Part shown: piece after piece, positions 41,101-46,598 of the stretch
Position numbering within the stretch: position 1 is the first letter of the stretch
Layout: each line of letters opens with the position of its first letter
From: Nocardia puris
GTDB lineage: Bacteria > Actinomycetota > Actinomycetes > Mycobacteriales > Mycobacteriaceae
Assembly (NCBI RefSeq): GCF_003315035.1
Contig: NZ_QNRE01000013.1
Coordinates: forward strand, 85,801 to 149,800
Direction: 5' to 3'
Length of the DNA: 64,000 nt
Program-made: the position numbers and the translations under genes
The notes under the pieces: model-generated
The model's input: the letters and a program-made list of their open reading frames with translations, nothing else
What the model was told of the DNA's origin: nothing
The model's database searches: none

Positions 41101-42658
41101 GCTCCGGCAGCGCCCTCCGGTCCAGTTTTCCGTTGGCGGTCAAGGGAATAGCGTCGATCGGCACGATCATCGACGGCACCATGTGTCCGGGCAGCGTGGC
41201 GCCCACGAAGGCGGTGAGCTCGTCGGCGTCCACGTCCGTGCTGGTCAGCACGTACGACACCAGCACCGTCGCCCCCGAGGGCGCGACCTTGCCCAGCGTC
41301 GCGGCGTAGTCGACGGCGGGGTGCGCCGTGAGAGCGGCATCGATCTCGCCGAGTTCCACGCGGAAGCCGCGGATCTTCACCTGGAAGTCGGACCGTCCCA
41401 GATACTCGAGCGCGCCGTCGTCGGCGCGACGGCGCACCAGATCGCCGGTCCGGTACATGCGCGCGCCCTCGTCGCCGGCGAACGGGCTCGCCACGAACCG
41501 CTCGGCGGTGAGTCCGGCGCGCCCGAGGTAGCCCTGGGCGAGCGCGGGACCGAACAAGTACAGCTCACCGGTCACATCGGCGGGGACCGGGCGCAGCCGC
41601 GAGTCCAGCACCACCGCGCCGACCCCGGGCAGCGCGGAGCCGATGGTGATCGGCTCGCCCGGCCGCAGTTCGGAGGTGCCGGTGGCCAGGATGGTGGCCT
41701 CGGTGGGGCCGTAGCCGTTGAAGAAGGCGCGTCCGTCGCGCGCCCACCGGTCCACGAGGCCGGGGCCGAACGCGTCACCCGCGACCACCACGACGCGCAG
41801 GTCGTCCAGCCCCGCCGGCTCCACCGACTCCAGCGCGGCGGGCGTGATCAGCACGTGCGTGAGGCGCTCGCGGCGGATCAGCTCGGCCAGCTCCGGACCG
41901 CCGAAGACGGTCGGCGGCGAGACGACCAGCGTGGCGCCCGACCCGAACGCCAGCAACATCTCCAGCACGGACACGTCGAAGTTCGGCGAGCACACATGCA
42001 GCACACGCGCGCTCTCGTCCACCGCGTACCGCTCACGCTGGGCCGTGACGAGCGCGGCCAGGCCGGTGTGGGTGACGACGACGCCCTTGGGCCGCCCGGT
42101 CGAACCGGAGGTGTAGATGACGTAGGCGGGGTGCCGCTCGTGCAGGGCACGCACACGGTCGACGTAGGACACCGGATGCGCGGGCTGGGCGGCGACCGCG
42201 GCGGCGAACGTCGGATCGTCCAGGGCCAGCCATTCGAGACCGGCGCCGAGACGCTCACGGTGTTCGACGGCGGTGAGCCCGAGCACCGCGCCCGAGTCCT
42301 CGACGAGGTAGGCGATGCGATCCGGCGGCAGCGTCGGATCGACGGGGACATAGGCGGCGCCGGTCTTGGCCACGGCCCACACCACCAGCACCGATTCGGC
42401 GGAACGGGTCAATCCGGCGGCCACCACGTCGCCGGGGCCGACGCCGCGCTCGATCAGAGCGCGCGCCAGTCGCGAGGAGGCCGCGTCGAGCTCCCGGTAG
42501 GTGAGGGTACGCCGGTCGGCCGGATCCCCGGACGGGTCATAGCTGATCGCAACCCGGTCGGCGGCCGAATCGACCGCGGCTGTCAGCAGCTGACCGAACT
42601 GCGGCGCGGCCGATCTGCGGCGCCCACGACCTCGAACGGCGCGACGAACCCCATCCAT
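26183..42658 (-). CDS. Four-module non-ribosomal peptide synthetase, A-T-E/C-C*-A-T-E/C-C*-A-T/C-A-T-TE (5491 aa)
   Basis: One gene encodes a full tetrapeptide assembly line. Approximate residues: A1 motif YTSGSTGRPKG ~186, T1 GGDS ~565, E1 HHYVIDG ~748, C2 HHLLLDG ~1235, C* lobe ~1540-1770, A2 ~1930, T2 GGDS ~2313, E2 HHYAIDG ~2530, C3 HHILLDG ~3015, C* lobe ~3326-3560, A3 ~3725, T3 GGNS ~4103, C4 HHISADG ~4288, A4 ~4774, T4 GGTS ~5160, TE GWSLGG ~5286. All A domains keep the invariant Lys. C2 and C3 follow E domains and should be D-C-L type. My manual ten-residue codes are DVLLVAGILK, DPLISGGIIK, DQEISGGVGK and DLWHLIVVSK. The start is uncertain: ATG 42656-42658 (AAGGA 13 nt upstream) versus ATG 42764-42766, which lies in a palindrome. 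No MbtH-like gene is in the window. Confidence 0.93.
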   Translation of the reverse strand: MDGVRRAVRGRGRRRSAAPQFGQLLTAAVDSAADRVAISYDPSGDPADRRTLTYRELDAASSRLARALIERGVGPGDVVAAGLTRSAESVLVVWAVAKTGAAYVPVDPTLPPDRIAYLVEDSGAVLGLTAVEHRERLGAGLEWLALDDPTFAAAVAAQPAHPVSYVDRVRALHERHPAYVIYTSGSTGRPKGVVVTHTGLAALVTAQRERYAVDESARVLHVCSPNFDVSVLEMLLAFGSGATLVVSPPTVFGGPELAELIRRERLTHVLITPAALESVEPAGLDDLRVVVVAGDAFGPGLVDRWARDGRAFFNGYGPTEATILATGTSELRPGEPITIGSALPGVGAVVLDSRLRPVPADVTGELYLFGPALAQGYLGRAGLTAERFVASPFAGDEGARMYRTGDLVRRRADDGALEYLGRSDFQVKIRGFRVELGEIDAALTAHPAVDYAATLGKVAPSGATVLVSYVLTSTDVDADELTAFVGATLPGHMVPSMIVPIDAIPLTANGKLDRRALPEPVFEVAASRAPSGPVETRIAELFAEVLGVRRVGAEDSFFAAGGDSILSIQLVSRARAAGLAFTPQDVFEQRTVAGLARVAVVGAGQATVLAELPGGGVGVMPATPAVLAHVSGGRAFPRFTQHMVLALPPDAARADVVAVLDAVLNHHDMLRARLRSTGERWELEALPAVSAESLLERVDVAPGAEAAQIAEAAMDSAVDRLDPATGRMVAFTWLSRPDGPDALLVAAHHYVIDGVSWRVLISDLVLAWAQHSAGQPIALPAVGTSFRRWAHGLAEAASDRTDELPYWRDVLAVADPILGVREPDPSVDTAATVRTVTVTLPPEATHAVLTELPNRYRAGANDGLLAALALAVRTWRAARGVDAPATRVRLEGHGREESAVPGADLTRTVGWFTSMYPVALDLSGLDARAAWHGGAATAALLKSVKEQLNAVPDKGIGFGILRHLGAAALEGSLGQIGFNYLGRVSSGEVPEALSDGSWLPTAEWGDPAPAPDADMPAAAVVDINAIVGDSADGPRLTASFSYASALLDEAAVRELAESWIAALTVLAEHAHDPAAGGLTPSDVPLVQVTQAEIDIWERERPGLSDVLPLAPLQGGLLFLTQVSDDRDPYLLQLAVELSGVVDLDRLRRSAQAVLDRHAALRSAFGATAEGVPVQIVAEGLPVPWRVTEAADTEPTELLAAEAVTGFDPAVAPLLRFTVYRAESGRMHLVLTAHHLLLDGWSMPLLMKELLIAYAADGDSTLLAPVRPYRDYLAWLASYDRDGAREAWRTALEGLHPFRLTEVVPRPSVPWEGHGECAADLSAEETAALVAFASAHEITVNTVVQAAWGLVLASGAGRDDVVFGAVVSGRPPQVDGVDDMVGLFANTLPVRVRFDAASPVGELLKALQAEQVSLLDRHQIGLAEIQRIAGAGELFDSLVAYESYPVDAEGLRQAYGSIDGLEIADLHGVNVTHYPVAVQVELGGELRVRLQHRRDLVTEEAARALADRLRAVLGEVVAAPERTPAEVDAALDRRGDVLSRTRYWRSVLDGLPVELNLPVDHQISPMSASTGSFDFPVDHALEQLARSHDTTVFTVAYAAFAALLARLSGAGDIAIAALAPGPETSDAEDSLILRTDVRGDVSMADLLARADEVVRQAFANADLPLAEVLRLLGHEPHGPRHPLARVMVSSGERIPLAASAFDLSLHVRETESGVAARLTYDRDLFEASTVAVFAQRFLRLLGAAVAAPRTPLGDLPLLADIEFAELTSVAPDDVMATGLLPDLLVRGVAFGRDRVAVRYLDRSVTYGELDSVTSRVARLLIDRGIGPERLVAVALPRSYDMVASVVAVAKAGGAHIPLDPGYPADRLRHMVIDSGAALGITVAEYADRLPRDIDWLVLDDPATDQACAAYSDAPVTDADRRAPLRMSNPAYVIYTSGSTGVPKGVTVTHAGLGGLLDEAVRRYGITAEHRMLHICAPSFDPSVLEWLCALASGATLVVVPPQVAGGGELGELLRAEAVTHAIITPAVLGTVDPAGLDALEVLSVGGDVTTPDLLAAWQPGRRYLNGYGPTETTIISSYAELVAGQPITVGEPVRGMSALVLDARLKPVPPGVAGELYLAGGGLARGYRHRSGLTAQRFVADPWGAPGARMYRTGDIVRWRSAAPGRRALEYVGRGDEQVKVRGFRVELGEIDAVLTAHADVATAVTVARATTSGATALVSYVVATPGRTVETAALTEHAAAVLPAHMVPAAVVVLAALPLTTNGKVDRKALPEPVFETTSSRAPLNPVEARLVELFAKVLGLPEVGVDDSFFAIGGDSILSIQLVSRAKAAGLIFTARDVFEQRTVAALARVAGATGTAATVLAELPGGGVGDVPLTPILAESLATGVHNRFAQTMVLALPEGIDRAGLVATLGAVVDRHDALRARVSNEDGRWRFEVQPVGAVDVDALVSELEVPSAPPRAARGDSTTPAPIGVGDVDAVQEPGAWAREVSSDIGGAAMDSALSTLDPAAGRMIACAWVRRPGGRDVLAIAAHHYAIDGVSWRIVIPDLVTAWAQHAAGQRISLPEVGTSLRRWAHALVDAAPARADEIDYWQRILATPDPLFGSRALDGAVDTEATVRSFTVRVPAGVSEALLRALPARYRGGVHDGLLAALALAVRKWRARRGLDTPVTRLRLEGHGREETVVPGADLTRTVGWFTSVYPVSLDLSPFPVDADDAALAAILRSVKEQLIAVPDKGIGFGMLRALHPAAADALAGDIGQIGFNYLGRTSTGEVGDGSWLPTAELGEFEIEYARTMPLSTVVDINALAADTDAGTVLDASFRYAGDLLAEADVRELADEWTAALAALAAHLDHPEAGGLTPSDVPLVRTGQTELDGWRRVYGELADVLPLSPLQGSLRVLMELLDGSVDAYVIQLAARLRGDLDVDRLRRAAQTILDRHANLRAAFVTAADGSQVQVIADRVAVPWRVVGEVEEAELPGLLVAEQRRGFDPAVAPLLRFTLYTTGPGCAHLVLTGHHILLDGWSMPLLMKELLVLYATGGDTVPLPAVRPYRDYLRWLARQDREAARAAWLTVLSDVSPTLLGPELTWPAPTGDGFGLCEFALSDTETSALTTYASAAEVTPNTVVQAAWGLVLAGATGRDDVVFGATISGRPAQLDGVGDMIGLFVDAIPVRVRFAPDKTARDLVDELQVEQASLLDHHHLGLDAIQRVTGLGELFDTMLVFESYPVDEEGLRHASGALDGLRIDDLRGSDHTHYPITVLVFLNETLVVQVKYRRDLVSEEAARAVAARLRRVLGDLVADADRAAAEIALLQTTDAGDPLTRSRYWRTALAGLPERLDLSGISGRVDGHVVYPEPVEHQHIRQNTPRGRLEFTVPETIRDGVHSLADRAGVTRFAVARTALAVLLARLTGSDDLAIGTPVPGGVHAELVLRSKVDRAAGFLDHLGEAHRTEFDAVAHADIPFEDLVDLAGATRAPGGHPLFQVSLSYRIPPDAAADLAMALPEAGHGEMSFSRDIFDDAGADLLVRRFLRLLGAVVENPETPVGDLPVLVGDEHEQLTRQNGGTPPPAATLPELLCHGVEFGRDRTAVRAAGREYAYGELDARSSRLARVLIARGAGPETVVALALRRSYEMIVAIWAVAKTGAAYLPIDPSHPAERVRYLVEDSGAALGLTVAEHAPGLSGAVTWLTLDDPALTDVCATRSDEPITDADRLAPLRISHAAYVIYTSGSTGLPKGVTVTHAGLSSLVAHSTGLLGLRKHHRMLHVCSPGFDQSVEELVTAFHAGATVVVADPDIVGGAELHDLLRTERVTHTIITPTLLGTLDPAHLDHLEVVSAGGEATTPELLEKWAPGRRFVNGYGPTETTVGATYTTLTVGQRITIGRPVPGLRATVLDSRLHPVPVGVTGELYLSGPALARGYHARSVLSAERFVADAWGRPGERMYRTGDLVRWLETPAGPELEYLGRTDFQVKIRGYRIELGEIDAVLVAHPGVDIAVTIGRENASGATALVSYVTGSDLNADVLTEWAARALPAHMVPSAIVVLDALPLTPVGKLDRKALPAPEFAARAYREPSSTAEHLVAEVFAEVLGVERVGADDNFFDLGGNSLLATRVTARLGAALDTRVPVRVLFTAPTVAACARELAAAPGAENRPALVAGPRPQDIPLSPAQQRMWFLNRFDTTSTAYTIPVALRLTGDLDVDAMRAAFTDLVTRHEILRTVYPQRADGPVQVVLPIEHRDVPTLEVAQAENVESAVAEVVSTTFDVTDAVPLRAVLFGVTDGEYVLALVVHHISADGFSGGPLVRDLATAYLARTQGRAPAWSPLPVQYADYTLWQRVVLGDENDPDSAAAAQLAYWRDALAGLPDQLELPRDRPRPAVQSFAGGQVPLRVDAATHAALSDLARAHGATLFMVVHTALAVLLAELSGTDDIAVGTPVAGRGDAVLDDLIGMFVNTLVFRTHVDHDADFTELLSRQRDSDLRAFAHADIPFERLVEVLNPARSTARHPLFQVGLSFQNLALAPMTLPGLTVSPWETDRRLSQFDLHVIVADGYDEQGRAMGITGHITYATALFDESTVREFADRFTRLLEIVAGRPRVRVGDIDLLTPRERALILTDRNRTAHPVPAATLVALLDATVAATPDAIALVAADGTATAYADLDARVNRLARYLIATGVRAESRVALALRRSADLVIAMYAVSKAGGAYVPIDPDQPALRHDHILETAEPICVLTDADAAFTTARVPVVRLDRLHLAAVDAGPVTDADRLVPLRQAHTAYVIFTSGSTGRPKGVAVTHEAIVNQLRWKTAEFGMTADDAVLLKTAATFDLSVWEFWSAAVCGGRVVLAAPDGHRDPEYLNELMAREDVTTLHAVPSMLDALTAGALPKSLRRILAIGEALPPVLAERVARVAPDAALYNVYGPTEAAVSITSHRVRCPGNLPIGTPVWNSQVYVLDARLRPVLPGVPGELYVAGAQLARGYFGRPDLTAERFVANPFESGARMYRTGDMVVWNAEGELEYRGRADFQVKIRGFRIELGEVDAVLFDHPDVAVAVTVGRENQAGATVLVSYVVPAPGRALEGDELLTWAARSLPSHMVPAAIVVLDELPLNSVGKLDRAALPTPPLATRAYRAPGTALEIAVCAAFADVLRVDRIGLDDNFFELGGTSLLATTLAARLSDVVAERVPVSRIFTAPTPAAIAAECRSTAPDSAFDILLPLRPSATGEPLFCVHPIGGIAWSFAGLAAHLDRPIYGLQSPALGSEAPLPDSIEDWARVYVDHLRTVQPHGPYHLLGWSLGGVLAHAMAVQLQDEGEQVALLAMLDSRLRHVGDYTATGVTLADLLGGLAGVGVPGSPVRDVSLWDLRRTHGGACSDLEAADVGPSDDPGAESIPATVARVVSRRLPEPFASMDPAHLERIVTAALASASLDAEYRPRPFDGDLQFFTAAADPPADPPADSWRSSVTGRIHDHPLPVTHWQMTSPTALERIARVLAGIHDR

Positions 42659-42763
42659 CCGAGCACTGCATCCTTCACATATCGAGTTCGGCCGTTGGCC
42701 CATATCAGACCACAGGTCGGGCAATCGCGCCGTTTCAGTGTGCGTGCCCCGAGGCGTGGCCCA

Positions 42764-42777
42764 CATCGGTACCGATG
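42764..42777. promoter_or_regulatory. Perfect 14-bp palindrome upstream of the NRPS
   Basis: CATCGGTACCGATG is self-complementary over all 14 bases. It lies about 106 bp before the preferred NRPS start and 204 bp before the divergent small ORF, so it could be an operator for either. The most upstream in-frame NRPS ATG overlaps it, which argues that this ATG is not used. No regulator gene is adjacent. Confidence 0.4.
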
Positions 42778-42980
42778 GTCACGCATATCCCCCATCGCAA
42801 CCTGGTGGCGAATTCCCGGATCGGCCCCGGCGTGACCCAGACGGTCGGCGCGAGGCGCCGGGGACGCGTCAGTAACGAATCGCTACCGCGCCGACGACAT
42901 CGAGACAGGGTTCGAGGACGGGAACGCCGCGCGCGATCCGCGCGGAGTGGCGGTCCTCGAGTGAGCGCCGGAGGACCGAG

Positions 42981-43187
42981 ATGAACGTACTGATCGAGAT
43001 GCAGACCCTGTGCCTGACGCGCCCGTCCAGCGGGGCCGACGCGGACTCGCTGGCCCGCTGGTACGCGGCGAAGGCGCGGCTGCACGAGCACCTGGCGGGC
43101 GAGGGCGGACCCGACAGCGGACGGGAGCGCGAGCTGGCCGCCTCGGCCCGGCGACACGCGCAGCGGCTGGCCGGGGCAAAGGTGTAG
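42981..43187 (+). CDS. Small hypothetical protein (68 aa)
   Basis: Short soluble protein, mostly helical by composition: an MNVLIEMQTLCLTRPSSGAD opening, then an Ala/Arg-rich helix ending RRHAQRLAGAKV. The ATG has GGAGG 6 nt upstream, and codon usage fits the genome, so it is probably real. Its length resembles MbtH-like NRPS helpers, but it lacks their conserved N-x-E-x-Q-x-S-x-W-P signature, so it is not one. Divergent from the NRPS and 70 nt before pknK, with which it may be co-transcribed. Function unknown. Confidence 0.65.
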   Translation: MNVLIEMQTLCLTRPSSGADADSLARWYAAKARLHEHLAGEGGPDSGRERELAASARRHAQRLAGAKV

Positions 43188-43257
43188 CGAACGGGGTTAT
43201 CCTCGCAGAAAGGGCCGGTTCCGGCCGGCCGCGAGCACGCCCGAATCGAGGCCCGCG

Positions 43258-46200
43258 ATGGCCGATATGCCGCCGACGCAGCGCAGAGCCGCCGCCTCGG
43301 GGATCCTCGCGGAGCTGGGCGCCGAAGGTTTCGAGGACGCGCGGGAGATCGGGCGCGGCGGATTCGGCGTCGTGTACCGATGCAGCCAGCCCGACCTGGA
43401 CCGAGTCGTCGCGGTGAAGGTCCTCACCGGCGATCTCGACCCCGATGTGCTCGGCCGCTTCGTCCGGGAACAGCAGGCCATGGGCCGCTTGTCCGGGCAC
43501 CCGCACATCGTCGCGGTCTTCCAGGTCGGCACCACGCGCGGCGGGCATTCCTATCTGGTCATGCCGTATCACGCGCGCGGCTCGCTGGAACAGCGCATCC
43601 GCGCGGCGGGCCCGCTGGACTGGTCGGCCACCCTGCGGCTGGGCGTCAAGATGTCGGGCGCGCTGGCCACCGCGCACGGGGCCGGGATCCTGCACCGCGA
43701 CGTGAAACCCGCCAATATCCTGATCACCGACTACGGCGAACCGGAACTCACCGACTTCGGCATCGCCCGCACCCCGGGCGGCTTCCGGACCACCACCGGA
43801 ATCGTCACCGGCACACCGGCTTTCACTGCCCCCGAAGTGCTGCGCGGCGCGGCGCCGACCGAGGCCTCGGATCTGTACGGCTTGGGCGCCACGCTGTTCT
43901 GCGCGCTCACCGGCCACGTCGCCTACGAGCGGCGCGCGGGCGAGCAGGTGCTGACGCAGTTCCTGCGGGTGAGCGCGCAGCCGGTCACCGATCTGGCCGA
44001 GCGCGGCGTGCCCGACGAGGTCCGCACCGTCATCGAGCACGCCATGGCCACCGAGCCCACCGACCGTCCGGAGAGCGCGGCCGCGCTGGGCGAGGAGATC
44101 CGAGAAGCGCAGCGCCACACCGGTTCACCCGTCGACGCGCTGTTGCTGCCCTCGGCCACTCCCGCCCCGCCGATCCGCGAAACAGCCACGGCCCCACCCA
44201 CTCCCGCGACCAAGTACCGGCCGCCCACGCCGGCGCGCAGCCCGCTCGCCCGGAAACGGCTGCTGGATCTGCTGCGGGCCGGGGAACGCACCCGCCTCAT
44301 TTCGATCCACGCGCCGAGCGGATTCGGCAAGACCACCCTGGCCGCACAGTGGCACGACGAGCTCCGCGACACCGGCGCCGCGGCGGCGTGGCTGACGGTG
44401 GACGAGGACGACAACAACCTCGCGTGGTTCCTCGCCCACCTGGTGGCCGCGCTGCGCCCGGCCGTCCCGCACCTGGCCGACGAGCTGGACCGCGTGCTGG
44501 ACACCACCGCCGAGGACCCCGCCCGCGCCGTGCTGACGGCGCTGATCGACGGCCTGCACGGCGGCGACGAGCGGGTCACGGTGTTCCTGGACGACTGGCA
44601 GCGGGTCACCGCGCCCACCACGGTGGCGGCCGTCCGGTACCTGCTCGACCACGGGTGCCACCACCTGCCGATCGTGGTGACGAGCACCGCACGGCCCGAA
44701 CTTCCGTTGAGCCGGTTGCGCATTCACGGCGAACTCGTCGAGATCGGCGCGGCGGCACTGCGTTTCGACACCGACGAGGTGCGGGCGTTCCTCGCGGAGG
44801 CGGGCGGCGTGCGGCTCTCGCGCGAGGAGGCCATGTCGCTGGCCCACCGCACCGACGGCTGGGTCGCGGCGCTGCAACTCGCCGTGCTCTCGCTGCGGGC
44901 CGGCGAGGTGCCCGCGCACCTGATCGACCGGCTCACCGAACATCCCGATATCGGGGAGTTCCTCGCCGAGAACGTGCTGGCCGCCATGGCACCCGAGACG
45001 CTCGACTTCCTGATGTCCACGTCCCTGTGCGAGCGGGTGTGCGGCGACCTCGCGGCCGAACTCACCGGCCGCGCCGACGCCGAGGAACTGCTGGCCGATA
45101 TCTGCGACCGCGGCATGTTCCTCCAGCGGGCGGGCACCGATCGGGCATGGTTCCGCTACCACCAGCTCTTCGCCGGGTACCTGCGGCAACGCCTGGCCCA
45201 CGACCGGCCCGGCGAGCTGGCCGCGCTGCACCTGCGGGCGGCCGACTGGTTCGCGCGCCACCACCTGCTCAACGACGCCGTCGAGCACGCGCTCGCCGCC
45301 AACGACCCCGAGCGGGCTGCCGATCTCGTGGAGGCCGACGGCGCCCACCTGCTGGAGCATTCCAAAATCGCGCTGCTCCAAGGGATTCTGGCCAAGTTGC
45401 CCGCGCACGCGATCCGCGCCAAGCCCGAGGTGCATCTGCTCACCGCGTGGGTGAACATCGTGCTGCGCCGCCCGGCGGCGACCGCGGTGGCACTGGAGGG
45501 TTTCGAGACCGCGCTCGCCGAAGCCGCCCTGGGCGGACCCGAAGTCGCGGACCTGCGCGCCGAAGCCGATGTGGCCAAGGCGGTCGCCGAGCTGTTCGCC
45601 GACCGGGTGGCCGGGGTGGATCGGCTGCTCGCCGACGCGCTGGCCCGCCCCGAGGCGTTCTCACCGCGGGTATCGGGCGTCGCGGCGAACGTCGCCGCGT
45701 TCACCGCGATCTACCGCTTCGACTTCGACGCCGCCCGCCGGGCCCAGCAGTGGGCGGCCGGATACCACGAGGAGAGCGGGCCGTTCGCGTCCGTCTACGG
45801 GCGGTGCTTCGCCGGGATGGCGGCCCTGCGCCAGCTGGACCTGCCCGCCGCCGAGGAACTGTTCCGCGAGGCGCTCGACACCGCGCGCGCCACGATGGGC
45901 CGCACCTCGCACGCCGCCCGGCTGGCCTGCGCCGCCTTCGGCGAATTGCGTTACGAGACCGGCGATCTGGACTCCGCCCACGCCCTGCTGGAGGAGAGCA
46001 GGGATTCGGTCACCGAGGGTGGTGGCGGCGTGGACTTCATGATCGCCACCTACGCGGTCGGCGCGCGGGTGCGCGCACTGCGCGGTGATCGCGACGGCGC
46101 GCGAGAGCTGTTGAACGAGGGGGCTTCCCACGCCGAACGCCTCGCCCTGCCCCGGCTGGCGGCGCGCGTGCGCAACGAGTGGGTCCGCCTCGGATTCGAC

Positions 46201-46557
46201 CTCGACCCCGGCGTGGCCGAGGAAATGCTCCGGCCGCGCAACCCGCACCACGACGACGGAATCACCACCGTCACCGCCGAATCCGACGAGGACTCCGCCA
46301 TCCGCCTGCTGCTGGCCGACTCCGACCCGGCCCGGCACGAGGAGGCCGTCGCCCGGGCGCGCGCCCTCCTGGAAGCCATCGACGCCGACCGCCGACCGCT
46401 CGCCGGTTTGCGCGCGCAGTTCCTCCTCGGCGTCGCACTACGGCGCGCGGGTCACGCCGGCGAGGCCGAACGCATCCTCACACCCGCGACCGAACGCTGC
46501 ACCCGCCTCGGACTCTCCCGGCTCCCGCTCGACGCGGCGGCAGGGACCGGGGACTGA
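43258..46557 (+). CDS. pknK: PknK-type Ser/Thr protein kinase with signal-transduction ATPase domain (1099 aa)
   Basis: Full-length match to mycobacterial PknK in layout and length (about 1100 aa). The kinase domain (about 28-285) has the Gly-loop GRGGFGVVYR, VAVK lysine, HRDVKPANIL catalytic loop, DFGIAR and a GTPAFTAPE activation segment. After a Pro/Thr-rich linker comes a MalT/STAND-like ATPase with P-loop APSGFGKTTL (about 350) and Walker B VFLDDW. The C-terminal 500 residues look like helical tetratricopeptide-type repeats. PknK proteins regulate transcription and growth in response to stress. The ATG at 43258 matches the usual N-terminus. No kinase residue is missing, so it should be active. 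Confidence 0.95.
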   Translation: MADMPPTQRRAAASGILAELGAEGFEDAREIGRGGFGVVYRCSQPDLDRVVAVKVLTGDLDPDVLGRFVREQQAMGRLSGHPHIVAVFQVGTTRGGHSYLVMPYHARGSLEQRIRAAGPLDWSATLRLGVKMSGALATAHGAGILHRDVKPANILITDYGEPELTDFGIARTPGGFRTTTGIVTGTPAFTAPEVLRGAAPTEASDLYGLGATLFCALTGHVAYERRAGEQVLTQFLRVSAQPVTDLAERGVPDEVRTVIEHAMATEPTDRPESAAALGEEIREAQRHTGSPVDALLLPSATPAPPIRETATAPPTPATKYRPPTPARSPLARKRLLDLLRAGERTRLISIHAPSGFGKTTLAAQWHDELRDTGAAAAWLTVDEDDNNLAWFLAHLVAALRPAVPHLADELDRVLDTTAEDPARAVLTALIDGLHGGDERVTVFLDDWQRVTAPTTVAAVRYLLDHGCHHLPIVVTSTARPELPLSRLRIHGELVEIGAAALRFDTDEVRAFLAEAGGVRLSREEAMSLAHRTDGWVAALQLAVLSLRAGEVPAHLIDRLTEHPDIGEFLAENVLAAMAPETLDFLMSTSLCERVCGDLAAELTGRADAEELLADICDRGMFLQRAGTDRAWFRYHQLFAGYLRQRLAHDRPGELAALHLRAADWFARHHLLNDAVEHALAANDPERAADLVEADGAHLLEHSKIALLQGILAKLPAHAIRAKPEVHLLTAWVNIVLRRPAATAVALEGFETALAEAALGGPEVADLRAEADVAKAVAELFADRVAGVDRLLADALARPEAFSPRVSGVAANVAAFTAIYRFDFDAARRAQQWAAGYHEESGPFASVYGRCFAGMAALRQLDLPAAEELFREALDTARATMGRTSHAARLACAAFGELRYETGDLDSAHALLEESRDSVTEGGGGVDFMIATYAVGARVRALRGDRDGARELLNEGASHAERLALPRLAARVRNEWVRLGFDLDPGVAEEMLRPRNPHHDDGITTVTAESDEDSAIRLLLADSDPARHEEAVARARALLEAIDADRRPLAGLRAQFLLGVALRRAGHAGEAERILTPATERCTRLGLSRLPLDAAAGTGD

Positions 46558-46571
46558 TCCGCCATGTTCCT

Positions 46572-46587
46572 GCGCCGGACCCGGCGC
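46572..46587. terminator. Candidate bidirectional terminator hairpin
   Basis: GCGCCGGACCCGGCGC folds into a 6-bp GC stem with a 4-base loop. It lies in the 41-bp gap between the convergent pknK and diiron oxygenase genes. No T-tract follows on either side, so it is only a hairpin of suitable position. Confidence 0.35.
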
Positions 46588-46598
46588 GCCGCGACCGC

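Noticed and set aside
26204..42835. Many long plus-strand open frames opposite the NRPS, up to 1645 codons
   Set aside because: They are rich in Arg, Gly, His and Val with no motifs. They are mirror frames caused by G/C-ending codons on the coding strand.
42981..43187. Small ORF next to the NRPS considered as an MbtH-like helper
   Set aside because: Length fits, but the conserved N-x-E-x-Q-x-S-x-W-P region and other MbtH residues are absent.
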